Shown: in pieces, positions 51,520 to 61,648 of the stretch
Layout of the letters: each line of letters opens with the position of its first letter
How positions within the stretch are numbered: the stretch's first letter is position 1
DNA from: Peterkaempfera podocarpi
Lineage (GTDB): Bacteria; Actinomycetota; Actinomycetes; Streptomycetales; Streptomycetaceae
Direction of reading: 5' to 3'
Length of the DNA stretch: 64,000 bases
Assembly: GCF_042466665.1 (NCBI RefSeq)
Contig: NZ_CP162102.1
Location: 3,162,001 to 3,226,000 of the forward strand
Notes under the pieces: generated by a model
What the model saw: the letters and a program-made list of their open reading frames with translations, nothing else
The model's database searches: none
Told to the model about the DNA's origin: nothing
Program-made: the position numbers and the translations under genes

Positions 51520-51641
51520 CCGGCCGAGCCGGTCCTGCCCCGTCCGCGTGACGATCAGGGGCACCCCGACCGGCTCTCCGGGCAGGTGACCGGGCACTGC
51601 GCAGCCCTCATCGCCCGGACCGTCCGCCGTCCAGGCCGCGC

Positions 51642-51667
51642 GGGGCTCCCTCGAACGAGGGGGCCCC
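51642..51667. terminator. Bidirectional terminator between sdaA and the mannanase
   Basis: GGGGCTCCCTC (51642-51652), loop GAAC and GAGGGGGCCCC (51657-51667) form an 11-bp stem with one G-U pair. It lies between two convergent genes, 20 bp from the mannanase stop and 123 bp from the sdaA stop. Confidence 0.6.
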
Positions 51668-51686
51668 GGCGGTTGTTGAGGGTCTG

Positions 51687-53150
51687 TCAGCTGCCGGTGC
51701 AGGTGAGGGTGGGGGTGGCGTTGGTGCCGCTGTAGGTGCCCTGGAAGCCGAAGGACGTGGAGCCGCCGGCTGCGAGGGTGCCGTTGTAGCTCATGTTGGT
51801 CGCGGTCACGGCGGTGCCGCTCTGGGTCACATTGGCGTTCCAGGAGCTGGTGACCTTCTGGTCGCCGCCGAAGGTCCAGGTGACCTTCCAGGAGGTGAGC
51901 GCCTTGTTGGCCTTGACGGCCACGTCGGCGGTGAAGCCGTTGCCCCAGGAGTTGGGCGTGTAGGTCGCGGTGCAGGCCGCGCCGCCGGTGCCACCGGTGG
52001 TGGTCCCGCCAGTGGTGGTGCCCGCCGTGGTCCCTGCGGTCGTACCAGCGGTCGTACCCGCGGTGGTGCCACCGGTGGTGGTGCCCGCCGTGGTCCCTGC
52101 GGTCGTACCGGCGGTCGTACCGGCCGTGGTGCCGCTGGAGGTGCCGCCGGTGGTGGTGGTGGTGCCGCCGTAGACGGTGGCCTCCTTGGAGCTGGTCTTG
52201 ATGCCGTTGGCGCCGTTGAAGATCCGCTGGCCCCAGGTGGTCAGCTGGGAGGCGTCGAAGTTGGTCACCATGTCGAGGTAGGCGACATCGCTGCTGTTGC
52301 CGCTCCAGGACCAGCCCATGTAACCGATGTTCAGGGAGGCGGCGTTGGACATGATGGCGTCCTCGTCCGGGTTCCCGTCGGTGTGCTGGTTGCCGAACTC
52401 GCCGACCACGATCGGCAGCTTGGCCGAGACGAAGTGGTTGAGGTAGTCGCTGACCTCGGCCGCGGTGTCGAAGACGCCGTACATGTGGATCGAGAAGACG
52501 GTGTTGGCCTGGCTGTCTGCGGCGAAGACCGTCTTGGCGTTGTCGCGCATGGTGAAGGACCAGTCCTGGCCCCAGTTGGGACCGTCCACCATCAGCATGT
52601 TGTTGATGCCGGCGTTGCGGATCTTCTGGATGGCGCCGATGGTGTCCGCGGTCCAGCCCGAGGTGTTGGTGTTGCCGTACGGCTCATTGCCGATGTTGAC
52701 GATGATGTAGTTCTCCTGGCCCGCCAGCACGCTCTTCAGGCCGACCCAGTAGTCGGCGGCCTGGGAGAGGCTGATCGCGGCGCCCTGCTCCCCGTAGCCG
52801 GTGGTGTCATGGGCTTCCAGCACGCAGATCAGGCGGTTGGCCTTGCACTGGTTGATGACGTTGGTGACATCGGTGGCGTCGTTCTTGGTCCACTGGGCGC
52901 CGGTGGAGAGCACCACCCGGACGGTGTTGGCGCCCAGGGCCTTGATGTCGGCCAGCGAGGAGAGATGGGTGGGGTACCAGGTGTGGGCGTGGCTGACGCC
53001 GCGCATCACAAAGTCATTGCCGTTGCCCTCGAGGATCCGGCCGTTGCTCACATGGAAGCCCGTCGCAGCATGCGCCGGCTGGGCGGCCGCGAACAGCGGG
53101 ACGACAAGGGCGAATAGCGCCGCCAATGCACCGGTTATTCGACGTTTCAT
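51687..53150 (-). CDS. Secreted GH5 beta-1,4-mannanase with CBM2
   Basis: A 487-aa exported glycoside hydrolase. The signal peptide (KRRITGALAALFALVVPLFA ... AHA) precedes a GH5 (subfamily 8-like) catalytic domain (about 30-325). Its ATGFHVSNGRILEGNGNDF and RGVSHAHTWYP, NTVRVVLSTGAQW and CVLEAHDTTGYGEQ strongly resemble Streptomyces lividans ManA. The acid/base Glu is in NIGNEPYGN and the nucleophile Glu in PIVVGEFGNQHTDGNPDED. A Thr/Gly/Ala linker of GTTA repeats (about 330-395) leads to a family 2 carbohydrate-binding module with Trp residues in YTPNSWGNGF and SWKVTWTF. The ATG at 53148-53150 was chosen over a start at 53204 because the signal peptide begins there. A dyad lies 137-157 bp upstream. 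Confidence 0.93.
   Translation of the reverse strand: MKRRITGALAALFALVVPLFAAAQPAHAATGFHVSNGRILEGNGNDFVMRGVSHAHTWYPTHLSSLADIKALGANTVRVVLSTGAQWTKNDATDVTNVINQCKANRLICVLEAHDTTGYGEQGAAISLSQAADYWVGLKSVLAGQENYIIVNIGNEPYGNTNTSGWTADTIGAIQKIRNAGINNMLMVDGPNWGQDWSFTMRDNAKTVFAADSQANTVFSIHMYGVFDTAAEVSDYLNHFVSAKLPIVVGEFGNQHTDGNPDEDAIMSNAASLNIGYMGWSWSGNSSDVAYLDMVTNFDASQLTTWGQRIFNGANGIKTSSKEATVYGGTTTTTGGTSSGTTAGTTAGTTAGTTAGTTTGGTTAGTTAGTTAGTTAGTTTGGTTTGGTGGAACTATYTPNSWGNGFTADVAVKANKALTSWKVTWTFGGDQKVTSSWNANVTQSGTAVTATNMSYNGTLAAGGSTSFGFQGTYSGTNATPTLTCTGS
51985..52170 (-). repeat. GTTA/GTTT linker repeats in the mannanase
   Basis: Tandem 12-bp-type repeats encode GTTAGTTAGTTAGTTA twice, each ending in a GTTTGG block. 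The nearly perfect repetition of two larger blocks suggests recent internal duplication. Confidence 0.8.
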
Positions 53151-53286
53151 GAACGACTCCCAATTCAGGGGGAATCCGATGGATTCCGGTGGGGGTCGCA
53201 ACATCGTCGACGACCGGGGAACGCGCCCTGCCTCTCCGGCCTGGGGCTTCTACCGCGGCATCGACCGACGAGATTGTCGCCTCGAG

Positions 53287-53307
53287 GACGGGTCACAACA
53301 ACCCGTC
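53287..53307 (-). promoter_or_regulatory. Dyad upstream of the mannanase gene
   Basis: GACGGGT-N7-ACCCGTC is a perfect 7-bp inverted repeat, 137-157 bp upstream of the mannanase start. Polysaccharide-degrading genes in Streptomyces are commonly controlled by LacI-type repressors at such dyads, but this sequence matches no site I recognise. Confidence 0.35.
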
Positions 53308-53394
53308 GAACCCATCGAATGGTCGACTGCACCCGGCGCGGCACTCAGCGTAAAGGCCTGGCTCGATGATCACAACGGTATGAACCGAACCGGT

Positions 53395-54057
53395 TTAGCT
53401 GGCGACTCCGACAGCCTCCACGACCTGCTTGTGCAGCGCGGCGCGGACCAGTGCGGCGGCGAAGGCGGCGGGTTCATGGCGGCCGATGAGCCGGCCCAGG
53501 GCGGCGGCTTCCGCGGGGAGGCCCAGGCGGTCGGCGCCCTCCAGCGCCTTGGCCCCGAAGTGGGGGGCGACGCCGGGCCAGACGCTCTGGACCTCGCGCA
53601 GGAAGATGTCCGCGCCGGCCGGACCGATACCGGGGAACTCCTGAAGTGCCGTGGAGAGGGCCGCCGTTGAGTCCCCGGCCTCCCGGTGCAGCACCCGCAG
53701 ATCGCCCCGCCAGCGGTCCAGCAGCAGCTGGGCCCCGTCGCCGAGACGGGTGGCGGTGGACTCGTCGTAGCGCCGGTAGCCGCCCGCCCCCAGGGCGTCC
53801 ACCCGCTGCTGCCAGTCGGCCTCCAGCATCCGCCGGGGATCGCGCAGCCCCGCGTCGAAGAGCGCCCGGGCCGCGGCCACCGCCACCTCGGCCCTGATCC
53901 GGGTACTGGCCAGTTCGGCGAGGACCAGCAGCTGGTAGAGCGGGCCCGGGGTGTCGCGCAGTCCGATGCCGGCCTCGGCGGCATAGGTGCGGCCGTACGC
54001 CTCGACGAGACGGTCGACCGCCCGACGGTCCGCGGCGGGGTGGCTACTGGCGTCCAT
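53395..54057 (-). CDS. HhH-GPD-like protein (endonuclease III-related)
   Basis: The 220-aa helical protein resembles the endonuclease III/HhH-GPD base-excision fold. A helix-hairpin-helix LQEFPGIGPAGADIFLREVQ lies at about 140-160, with a C-terminal helical block. It lacks the four-Cys Fe-S motif at the C-terminus, and no clear catalytic Lys was placed, so glycosylase or lyase activity is uncertain. Streptomycete homologues are often annotated simply as endonuclease. ATG at 54055-54057. It stands alone, between the mannanase and an anti-sigma-like ATPase. Confidence 0.7.
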   Translation of the reverse strand: MDASSHPAADRRAVDRLVEAYGRTYAAEAGIGLRDTPGPLYQLLVLAELASTRIRAEVAVAAARALFDAGLRDPRRMLEADWQQRVDALGAGGYRRYDESTATRLGDGAQLLLDRWRGDLRVLHREAGDSTAALSTALQEFPGIGPAGADIFLREVQSVWPGVAPHFGAKALEGADRLGLPAEAAALGRLIGRHEPAAFAAALVRAALHKQVVEAVGVAS

Positions 54058-54365
54058 GACGGGCGGCTACCCCGCCCCCCTGGGTGGAAACCCATGACTG
54101 TCAAGGCAAAGCCGGAAGATCAACTCATGAACACAAGGTGAATCGATATGCACGCCTTTGAATGCCAGGCAACGGGTTTGCCCGGATGTCCCGTTCTGTG
54201 CCATAGTCGAGTCCACTGACCACGGCCGCCGCCCCGACCAGGCACGGCCGTCACACACCGCACGGCACGCACCCCCCTGGCCTGCGCGGTGACCGCAGGG
54301 GCCCCCGTCGCCGCACCTCGGCGCAACGGGGGCCCCGCGCAGTTTCCCGATGTTCCGGCGCCTGC
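54058..54365. other. Intergenic region with terminator
   Basis: No gene is seen in these 308 bp. The hairpin at 54298-54336 lies near one end. The stretch around 54105-54210 is comparatively A+T-rich and probably contains the promoter of the HhH-GPD gene. Confidence 0.5.
54298..54336 (-). terminator. Hairpin after the anti-sigma-like gene
   Basis: GGGGCCCCCGT (54298-54308) pairs perfectly with ACGGGGGCCCC (54326-54336) around a 17-nt loop that can itself pair. It lies 30 bp past the stop of the ATP-binding protein gene. Confidence 0.55.
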
Positions 54366-54917
54366 TCAGCGCTCCCGGACCCGCAGCTCGAACCAGACAC
54401 CCTTGCCGCGGGAGAGCAGATCCGCACCCCAGCGCTCGGACATCGCCTCCACCAGCTGCAGGCCGCGTCCGGAGTCGGCGTCCGACTCGACCCGGATCAG
54501 GCAGGGCAGCGCCCGGGAGGGGTCGCGCACCTCCACCCGGAGCCAGCCCGGCCGCCGGACGAACCGCAGCCCGACCGTACGGCCGCCGGAGTGCTGCACC
54601 GCATTGGCCACCAGCTCGCTCACCAGCTGCTCGGCGGCATCCCGCTGCTGCACCAGGCCCCACAGCTCCAGCACCGACAGAACGATGCGCCGCGCCTCAG
54701 CCGCAGACTCCGGCCGCGAGGGCAGCCGTACCTCGTCGACGGCCGGCGCTGCCAGCCGGTCGAAGAAAGCAGCCTCCAGGCCGTCCGGAGCAGGCTCTTC
54801 GGGAAAGCCCGGGCTCGGGCACTGCCACTGATCTGTTCCTCCGCGGCCCGACATGCGCCCATCATCGCGGGTGCGGGTCCCGCCCGGAGGCACAACCGGG
54901 AAAGGATCACTAGTCAC
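54366..54917 (-). CDS. Anti-sigma-factor-like ATP-binding protein (HATPase, RsbW/SpoIIAB type)
   Basis: The 183-aa protein has a GHKL ATPase fold in its C-terminal 130 residues. The N-box is AAEQLVSELVANAVQHSGG, the G1-like box is LRVEVRDPSRALPCLIRVES, and DADSGRGLQLVEAMSERWG contains the second Gly-rich motif. Proteins like this are abundant in streptomycetes and phosphorylate or sequester partners of sigma-factor switches; the partner here is unknown. The GTG at 54915-54917 gives a roughly 50-residue non-conserved N-terminus, and the true start may be downstream (for example MSGRGGTDQW). Confidence 0.85.
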   Translation of the reverse strand: MTSDPFPVVPPGGTRTRDDGRMSGRGGTDQWQCPSPGFPEEPAPDGLEAAFFDRLAAPAVDEVRLPSRPESAAEARRIVLSVLELWGLVQQRDAAEQLVSELVANAVQHSGGRTVGLRFVRRPGWLRVEVRDPSRALPCLIRVESDADSGRGLQLVEAMSERWGADLLSRGKGVWFELRVRER

Positions 54918-54946
54918 ACGGCGGACACCCGGTGGAGCCGCGTACG

Positions 54947-55720
54947 TCAGCGGAACTTGGCCTTGCCCGGCCCCTCCTCCACAAAGCTGCGCATCCCGGT
55001 CTCGCGGTCCTCGGTGGCGAACAGCCCCGCGAAGAGGCTGCGCTCCAGCGCCAGCCCGGAGTCGATGTCCGTCTCCAGCCCCCGGTCGACGGCCTCCTTG
55101 GCGGCCCGCAGGGCCAGTGCGGGGCCGGCGGCCAGCCTGGCGGCCCAGGCCCGCGCGGCCGCGTACACCTCCTCGGCGGGCACCACCTGGTCGACCAGGC
55201 CGATGCGCAGCGCCTCCTCCGCCTTCACCTGGCGGCCGGTGAAGATGAGGTCCTTGGCCCGCGACGGGCCGATCAGCCGGGCCAGCCGCTGGGTACCGCC
55301 CGCTCCGGGGATCAGGCCCAGCAGGATCTCCGGCTGGCCGAGCTTGGCGTTCTCGGCGGCGATCCTGATGTCGGCGCAGAGCGCCAGCTCGCAGCCGCCG
55401 CCCAGGGCGTAGCCGGTCACCGCGGCCACCACCGGCTTGGGGATACGGGCGACGGCGGTGAAGGCCTCCTGCAGCGGGCCGCCGCGCTCGGCCATGTCGG
55501 CGTACGACATGGCCTGCATCTCCTTGATGTCGGCGCCGGCCGCGAAGACCTTCTCCCCGCCCCAGAGCACCACCGCGCGGACGTCCGCCCGCCGGGACGC
55601 CTCCTCGGCGACCTCGCGGAGCTGGTCCTGCATGGCTGCGTCGAGGGCGTTCATCGGCGGGCGGTCCAGTCGGACGGTGCCGATGCCGTCCTCGACCTCG
55701 AGGTGGACGGAGCGCTCCAT
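54947..55720 (-). CDS. Enoyl-CoA hydratase/isomerase family protein
   Basis: The 257-aa crotonase-fold protein carries the oxyanion-hole segments KVFAAGADIKEMQAM and VTGYALGGGCELALCAD, and the catalytic Glu positions in LGQPEILLGLIPGAGGTQRL. Both catalytic glutamates of hydratases (in CELALCAD and QPEILLG) are present, so true hydratase activity is plausible. No other fatty-acid or catabolic gene is adjacent. ATG at 55718-55720. It follows the first L,D-transpeptidase gene on the same strand, after a strong terminator. Confidence 0.92.
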   Translation of the reverse strand: MERSVHLEVEDGIGTVRLDRPPMNALDAAMQDQLREVAEEASRRADVRAVVLWGGEKVFAAGADIKEMQAMSYADMAERGGPLQEAFTAVARIPKPVVAAVTGYALGGGCELALCADIRIAAENAKLGQPEILLGLIPGAGGTQRLARLIGPSRAKDLIFTGRQVKAEEALRIGLVDQVVPAEEVYAAARAWAARLAAGPALALRAAKEAVDRGLETDIDSGLALERSLFAGLFATEDRETGMRSFVEEGPGKAKFR

Positions 55721-55784
55721 TGCGGCCTCCCGGATTCGGATGTGAGGGTGATCAGTGCCGGGCCGACCTTAGCGCGGCACAGCA

Positions 55785-55829
55785 GACGCCCGGCCCCCCG
55801 GCACGGTGTGTGCCGGGGGGCCGGGCGTC
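55785..55829 (-). terminator. L,D-transpeptidase terminator
   Basis: Perfect 20-bp arms (GACGCCCGGCCCCCCGGCAC at 55785-55804 and its complement at 55810-55829) with a 5-nt loop lie 28 bp past the transpeptidase stop. It is one of the most stable hairpins in the window. Confidence 0.75.
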
Positions 55830-55856
55830 GGCCTGCTGCGGTCCGAGGAGCTGCGG

Positions 55857-57146
55857 TCAGCTGGCGGCCTGCCACTGCGACCAGGACATGTTCCAGCCGT
55901 TGATGCCGTTGAACGGGTCCACCGTGCGGTCGTGCGAGCCCGAGACCTCCACCACGTCGCCTATCAGCGAGTGGGCGTAGAACCAGGCAGCCGGCGTGTT
56001 GGGGTCGCCGGCGCCCTTGGCGTCGCGCAGGCCGACACAGCCGTGGCTGGTGTTGACCGACCCGAAGACGCTCGGCGCGCCCCAGTAGTTGCCGTGGATG
56101 AAGGTGCCGGAGCTGGTGAGCCGCATGGCGTGCGGCACGTCCTTGATGTCGTACTCGCCCTTGAAGCCGACGGTGTCACCGTTCATCCGGGTCTGGATGT
56201 ACTTCTCGGAGATGACCATCTTGCCGTTGTAGGTGGTGTGGTCGGGGGCACCGGCCGAGATCGGGATGGTGCGGAGCACCGAGCCGTTCTTCTTTATCAC
56301 CATGGTGTGGTTCTCGGCGTTCACCTGGCTGACCTGCGAGCGGCCGATGTTGAACGTCACGTCCTTGGACTGCACACCGTAGACGCCGGAGGCGCCCTGC
56401 ACGCCGTTGAGCCGCAGGCTCAGGGTGACCTTGGTACCGGCCGGCCAGTACTTCTCCGGGCGGAAGTCCAGCCGCTGGTTGTTGGCCCAGTGGCCGACGA
56501 CGTCGAGCGACGGGTTGGAGGTGACCTTGATGTGCTCCAGGACGTCCTTCTCGTTGGTGATCGCCTTGTTGAAGTTCAGCGAGACGATCATGCCGACGCC
56601 GTAGGTCTGCCCCTGCTCGGTGTTGAAGTAGCCGATGAAGGTGTTGGCGGGCGTCAGGGTGGTGAACGTCGAGTTCTCCACCGCGTCCAGGCTCTTGGCG
56701 TCCTTGGCGTGCGCCTCGACCGAGTACTTGGTCCCGGTGTTCAGCACGTCGGACGGGGTCCAGCTGCTGCCGTCGGCGGCCAGCTTGCCGTCGACCGTCC
56801 TGCCGTCCTCCGAGGTGACCTTGACCGAGGTCAACGTGCCCTTGGCGACAGTCACCTTGAGCCCGCCGCGGGTGGCAACGTTGTTGGTGCCGTCCTTGGG
56901 CGTGATGGACACCACAGCCTCGGAGGTCTTCTCCGCGGCGGCCTTGTCGGCCTGGCTGGCGCCCTTGTCGGCGCCGGCCTGCGCGGCGGACGAGTCCGAG
57001 GACTTCGCACCGCCGGAGCTGCAGGCCGTGACCAGCGCCAACAGTGCACCCAGCAGCAGCGCCAGAACGCCTGTCATGGCGCCCCGGTTCCGGCCGCGTG
57101 CGGTGCCCGTGCGTATCGCGGCGGCTGCCGCCTGTTCCGGCTTCAC
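55857..57146 (-). CDS. L,D-transpeptidase lipoprotein (YkuD domain), copy 1
   Basis: A 429-aa surface enzyme that forms 3-3 crosslinks in peptidoglycan. A signal sequence with lipobox LVTAC (Cys at about 42) is followed by a Ser/Ala/Lys linker and two Ig-like domains (about 75-250: VVSITPKDGTNNVATRGGLK, NTFIGYFNTEQGQTYGVGM). A YkuD catalytic domain follows (about 275-400) with TFIHGNYWG and the active-site motif NTSHGCVGLRDAKG. The C-terminus GINGWNMSWSQWQ is typical of actinobacterial Ldts. The GTG start at 57144-57146 has GGAGGGGAG upstream; an internal ATG (residue 24) is possible. A paralogue lies 150 bp upstream. Confidence 0.93.
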   Translation of the reverse strand: MKPEQAAAAAIRTGTARGRNRGAMTGVLALLLGALLALVTACSSGGAKSSDSSAAQAGADKGASQADKAAAEKTSEAVVSITPKDGTNNVATRGGLKVTVAKGTLTSVKVTSEDGRTVDGKLAADGSSWTPSDVLNTGTKYSVEAHAKDAKSLDAVENSTFTTLTPANTFIGYFNTEQGQTYGVGMIVSLNFNKAITNEKDVLEHIKVTSNPSLDVVGHWANNQRLDFRPEKYWPAGTKVTLSLRLNGVQGASGVYGVQSKDVTFNIGRSQVSQVNAENHTMVIKKNGSVLRTIPISAGAPDHTTYNGKMVISEKYIQTRMNGDTVGFKGEYDIKDVPHAMRLTSSGTFIHGNYWGAPSVFGSVNTSHGCVGLRDAKGAGDPNTPAAWFYAHSLIGDVVEVSGSHDRTVDPFNGINGWNMSWSQWQAAS

Positions 57147-57296
57147 GTGTGTGCTCCCCTCCCGGTTTCCATCCTCAATACACGCGCGGCGGTACGGCCC
57201 GGTTGCAGTGGGTCGCGATTCGTTTCGCGCGGCGGGGTCTCCGAGGATAACGGGAGGTTCTGAGAACCTTCTGCGAGGGATCGGGGTGCAGCCGGT

Positions 57297-58505
57297 TCAG
57301 CGGGGCTGCGGCTGCCACTGTGCCCAGGGCAGGTTCCAGCCGTTCAGGCCGTTGTCAGGCTCGACCGTGCGGTCGGTCGAGCCGGTGACGAGAACCACAT
57401 CCCCCGGCAGTGAGTGGTCGAAGAACCAGCCGGCGTCGGTGTGCGGCCCGCCGCCCTTGACGTCGACCAGGCCCACGCAGCCGTGGCTGGTGTTCCGGAC
57501 GCCGAAGACGGTGCGGGGCGCCCAGTAGTTGCCGTGGATGAAGGTGCCGGAACCGGTCAGCCGCAGGGCGTGCGGCACATCCGGGATGTCGTACTCGCTG
57601 CCGAGACCGACGGTGAGGGAGTTCATCCTGGTCACCGGGTACTTCTCGGAGATCACCAAGTAGCCGCTGTAGGTGGGGTGATCCGGACTGCCGGCCGAGA
57701 CCGGCAGGGTGCGCAGCAGCCGGTCGCCGCGCCGGACCGCCAGGGTCCGGGCGCCGACGTCCACCGTGGAGACCTGGGAGCGGCCGATGCTGAACCGCAC
57801 CTCCTTGCGCTGCACCCCGTAGACCCCGGGGGCGCCCTCCAGGTCCGCCAGCCGCAGGGTGAGAGTGACCCTGGTGCCCGGGCGCCAGAAGTACTTCGGG
57901 CGGAAGTCCAGCCGCTGGTTCCCGAACCAGTGCAGCCGGACCGGGACAGGCGGGTCGGCGGTGACCGCCACTGCCCGCTCCACGGCGTCACGGGCGGTGA
58001 TCGGCCGGGAGAAGCGCAGCGAGACGGGCATGCCCACGCCGACCGTGGAGCCGTCCTCGGGCGTGAAGAACGCCACAAAGGTGTGCTGCGGGACCAGCGT
58101 GGAGAAGGCCGCGTGCCGGGCCGCCGCCAGACCGTCCGAGTCCCGCGCGACGGCGTCCAGGGTGTAGTGGGTGGAGAGGGCCAGTGGAGCGGTCGGCGCC
58201 CAGGACCGGCCCCCGGGAGCCGTCCGGCCGGGGACGGTGTGCCCGGCGTCGTCTGCCAGCCGCACCGAGACCAGCCGGCCGGCCGCCACCGTGACCCGGA
58301 CCCCGCCCGTCGGTGCCACCTGGGTGGCACCGTCCGAGGGCGCCACGGTGACCACGGCCCGCGACATCTGCGGCGCGCCCTCGGAGGAGGGACGGCGGAC
58401 GGTGAGAAGGGGGTCGCAGCCCAGCGCCGCCGCGGCGGCCAGCAGAACCCCGCAGACGGCGGCGCGGGTGGAGCGGCGGCGCCGCTCGGTGCTTCCGGGA
58501 TGCAT
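57297..58505 (-). CDS. L,D-transpeptidase lipoprotein (YkuD domain), copy 2
   Basis: A 402-aa paralogue of the adjacent gene with the same order: signal peptide with lipobox AALGC (Cys at about 30), two Ig-like domains, a YkuD domain with TFIHGNYWAPRTVFGVRNTS and HGCVGLVDVKGGG, and the end GLNGWNLPWAQWQ. It lacks the long Ser/Ala/Lys linker of copy 1 and is far more Arg/Pro-rich. ATG at 58503-58505 with GGGAGGGG 5 nt upstream. The head-to-tail arrangement indicates tandem duplication followed by marked divergence. Confidence 0.93.
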   Translation of the reverse strand: MHPGSTERRRRSTRAAVCGVLLAAAAALGCDPLLTVRRPSSEGAPQMSRAVVTVAPSDGATQVAPTGGVRVTVAAGRLVSVRLADDAGHTVPGRTAPGGRSWAPTAPLALSTHYTLDAVARDSDGLAAARHAAFSTLVPQHTFVAFFTPEDGSTVGVGMPVSLRFSRPITARDAVERAVAVTADPPVPVRLHWFGNQRLDFRPKYFWRPGTRVTLTLRLADLEGAPGVYGVQRKEVRFSIGRSQVSTVDVGARTLAVRRGDRLLRTLPVSAGSPDHPTYSGYLVISEKYPVTRMNSLTVGLGSEYDIPDVPHALRLTGSGTFIHGNYWAPRTVFGVRNTSHGCVGLVDVKGGGPHTDAGWFFDHSLPGDVVLVTGSTDRTVEPDNGLNGWNLPWAQWQPQPR

Positions 58506-58742
58506 CCCGGCCCCTCCCTGGACTCCCTCGGACGGCCGATCCCTCCGGTGCCGGCCGCGCCGGGCACTCGCCCCGGCGCCGGGCCCAACGAGCCGTGCGG
58601 CGCCGGGGACACGGCGGTGTCACCCAAAGCACCGGCGCGATCACACACGGTCGCTGTCGGATTCCGTGCGTGACAGGCGGCCCCGATCTGGGGAAACAAG
58701 GAGTGACGGGGCACGGGACGCCCCGCGGTGGGAGGGTGCGCC

Positions 58743-61034
<2,292 letters not shown>

Positions 61035-61058
61035 CCGCAGCCTCAGGGCATCCTTAAA

Positions 61059-61087
61059 GGAACCTAGGGTGCCTTGAACCGGTCTGC
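61059..61087 (+). promoter_or_regulatory. Candidate ECF-type promoter before the sigma factor gene
   Basis: GGAACC (61059-61064) and GTCTGC (61082-61087), 17 bp apart, resemble the GGAAC...GTC promoters recognised by many streptomycete ECF sigma factors. Transcription would start just before the sigma gene's ATG at 61109, suggesting autoregulation with a very short leader. Confidence 0.45.
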
Positions 61088-61108
61088 GGCACCGGGCGTA
61101 CTTGACCC

Positions 61109-61648
61109 ATGCAGCAGACAGCCACAGCAATGACGACGGCCCACAACGACTCGGAGTGGGTGCGCGCACTCTACGCACGGTACGGACGCTCGGTCCTGGG
61201 CCACGTCCTGCGACTGCTGCACGGCGACTACCAGCGAGCGGAGGACCTGGTGCAGGAGACGTTCCTGCGGGCGTGGCAGCACCGGGCCACCCTGGACCCG
61301 GACCGCGCCGGTCCGTGGCTCCACACGGTCGCCCACAACCTGGTGGTGTCCGCCTTCCGCCGGACCCAGGCGCGGCCGCCGGAGAGCCCGCTGGGCGAGG
61401 AGGAGCCGCCCGGACGCGGCGAGGACGAGCTGGACCGGATGCTGGAGAGCTGGCAGATGGCGGAGGCCCTGCGCGGACTGCGGCCGGACCACCGCGCGGT
61501 ACTGGTCCAGGTGTACTACCTGCGGCGTACGGTGGCGGAGGCCGCGCAGCAGCTGGGCATACCGGCGGGAACGGTCAAGTCCCGCTGCTACTACGCACTG
61601 CGGGCACTGCGGAACGTGCTGGAGGAACGAGGGGTGACAGCACCATGA
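61109..61648 (+). CDS. ECF RNA polymerase sigma factor
   Basis: The 179-aa group 4 sigma factor has region 2 (about 25-90: YARYGRSVLGHVLRLLHGDY, AEDLVQETFLRAWQHRATL) and region 4 (about 120-172: LRGLRPDHRAVLVQVYYLRR, AAQQLGIPAGTVKSRCYYAL). Region 3 is absent, as in ECFs. The ATG at 61109-61111 is preceded by little sequence; a second ATG at 61130 (MTTAHNDSEW) is a plausible alternative. The stop overlaps the anti-sigma start by 4 nt (ATGA), so the two are co-translated. Confidence 0.92.
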   Translation: MQQTATAMTTAHNDSEWVRALYARYGRSVLGHVLRLLHGDYQRAEDLVQETFLRAWQHRATLDPDRAGPWLHTVAHNLVVSAFRRTQARPPESPLGEEEPPGRGEDELDRMLESWQMAEALRGLRPDHRAVLVQVYYLRRTVAEAAQQLGIPAGTVKSRCYYALRALRNVLEERGVTAP

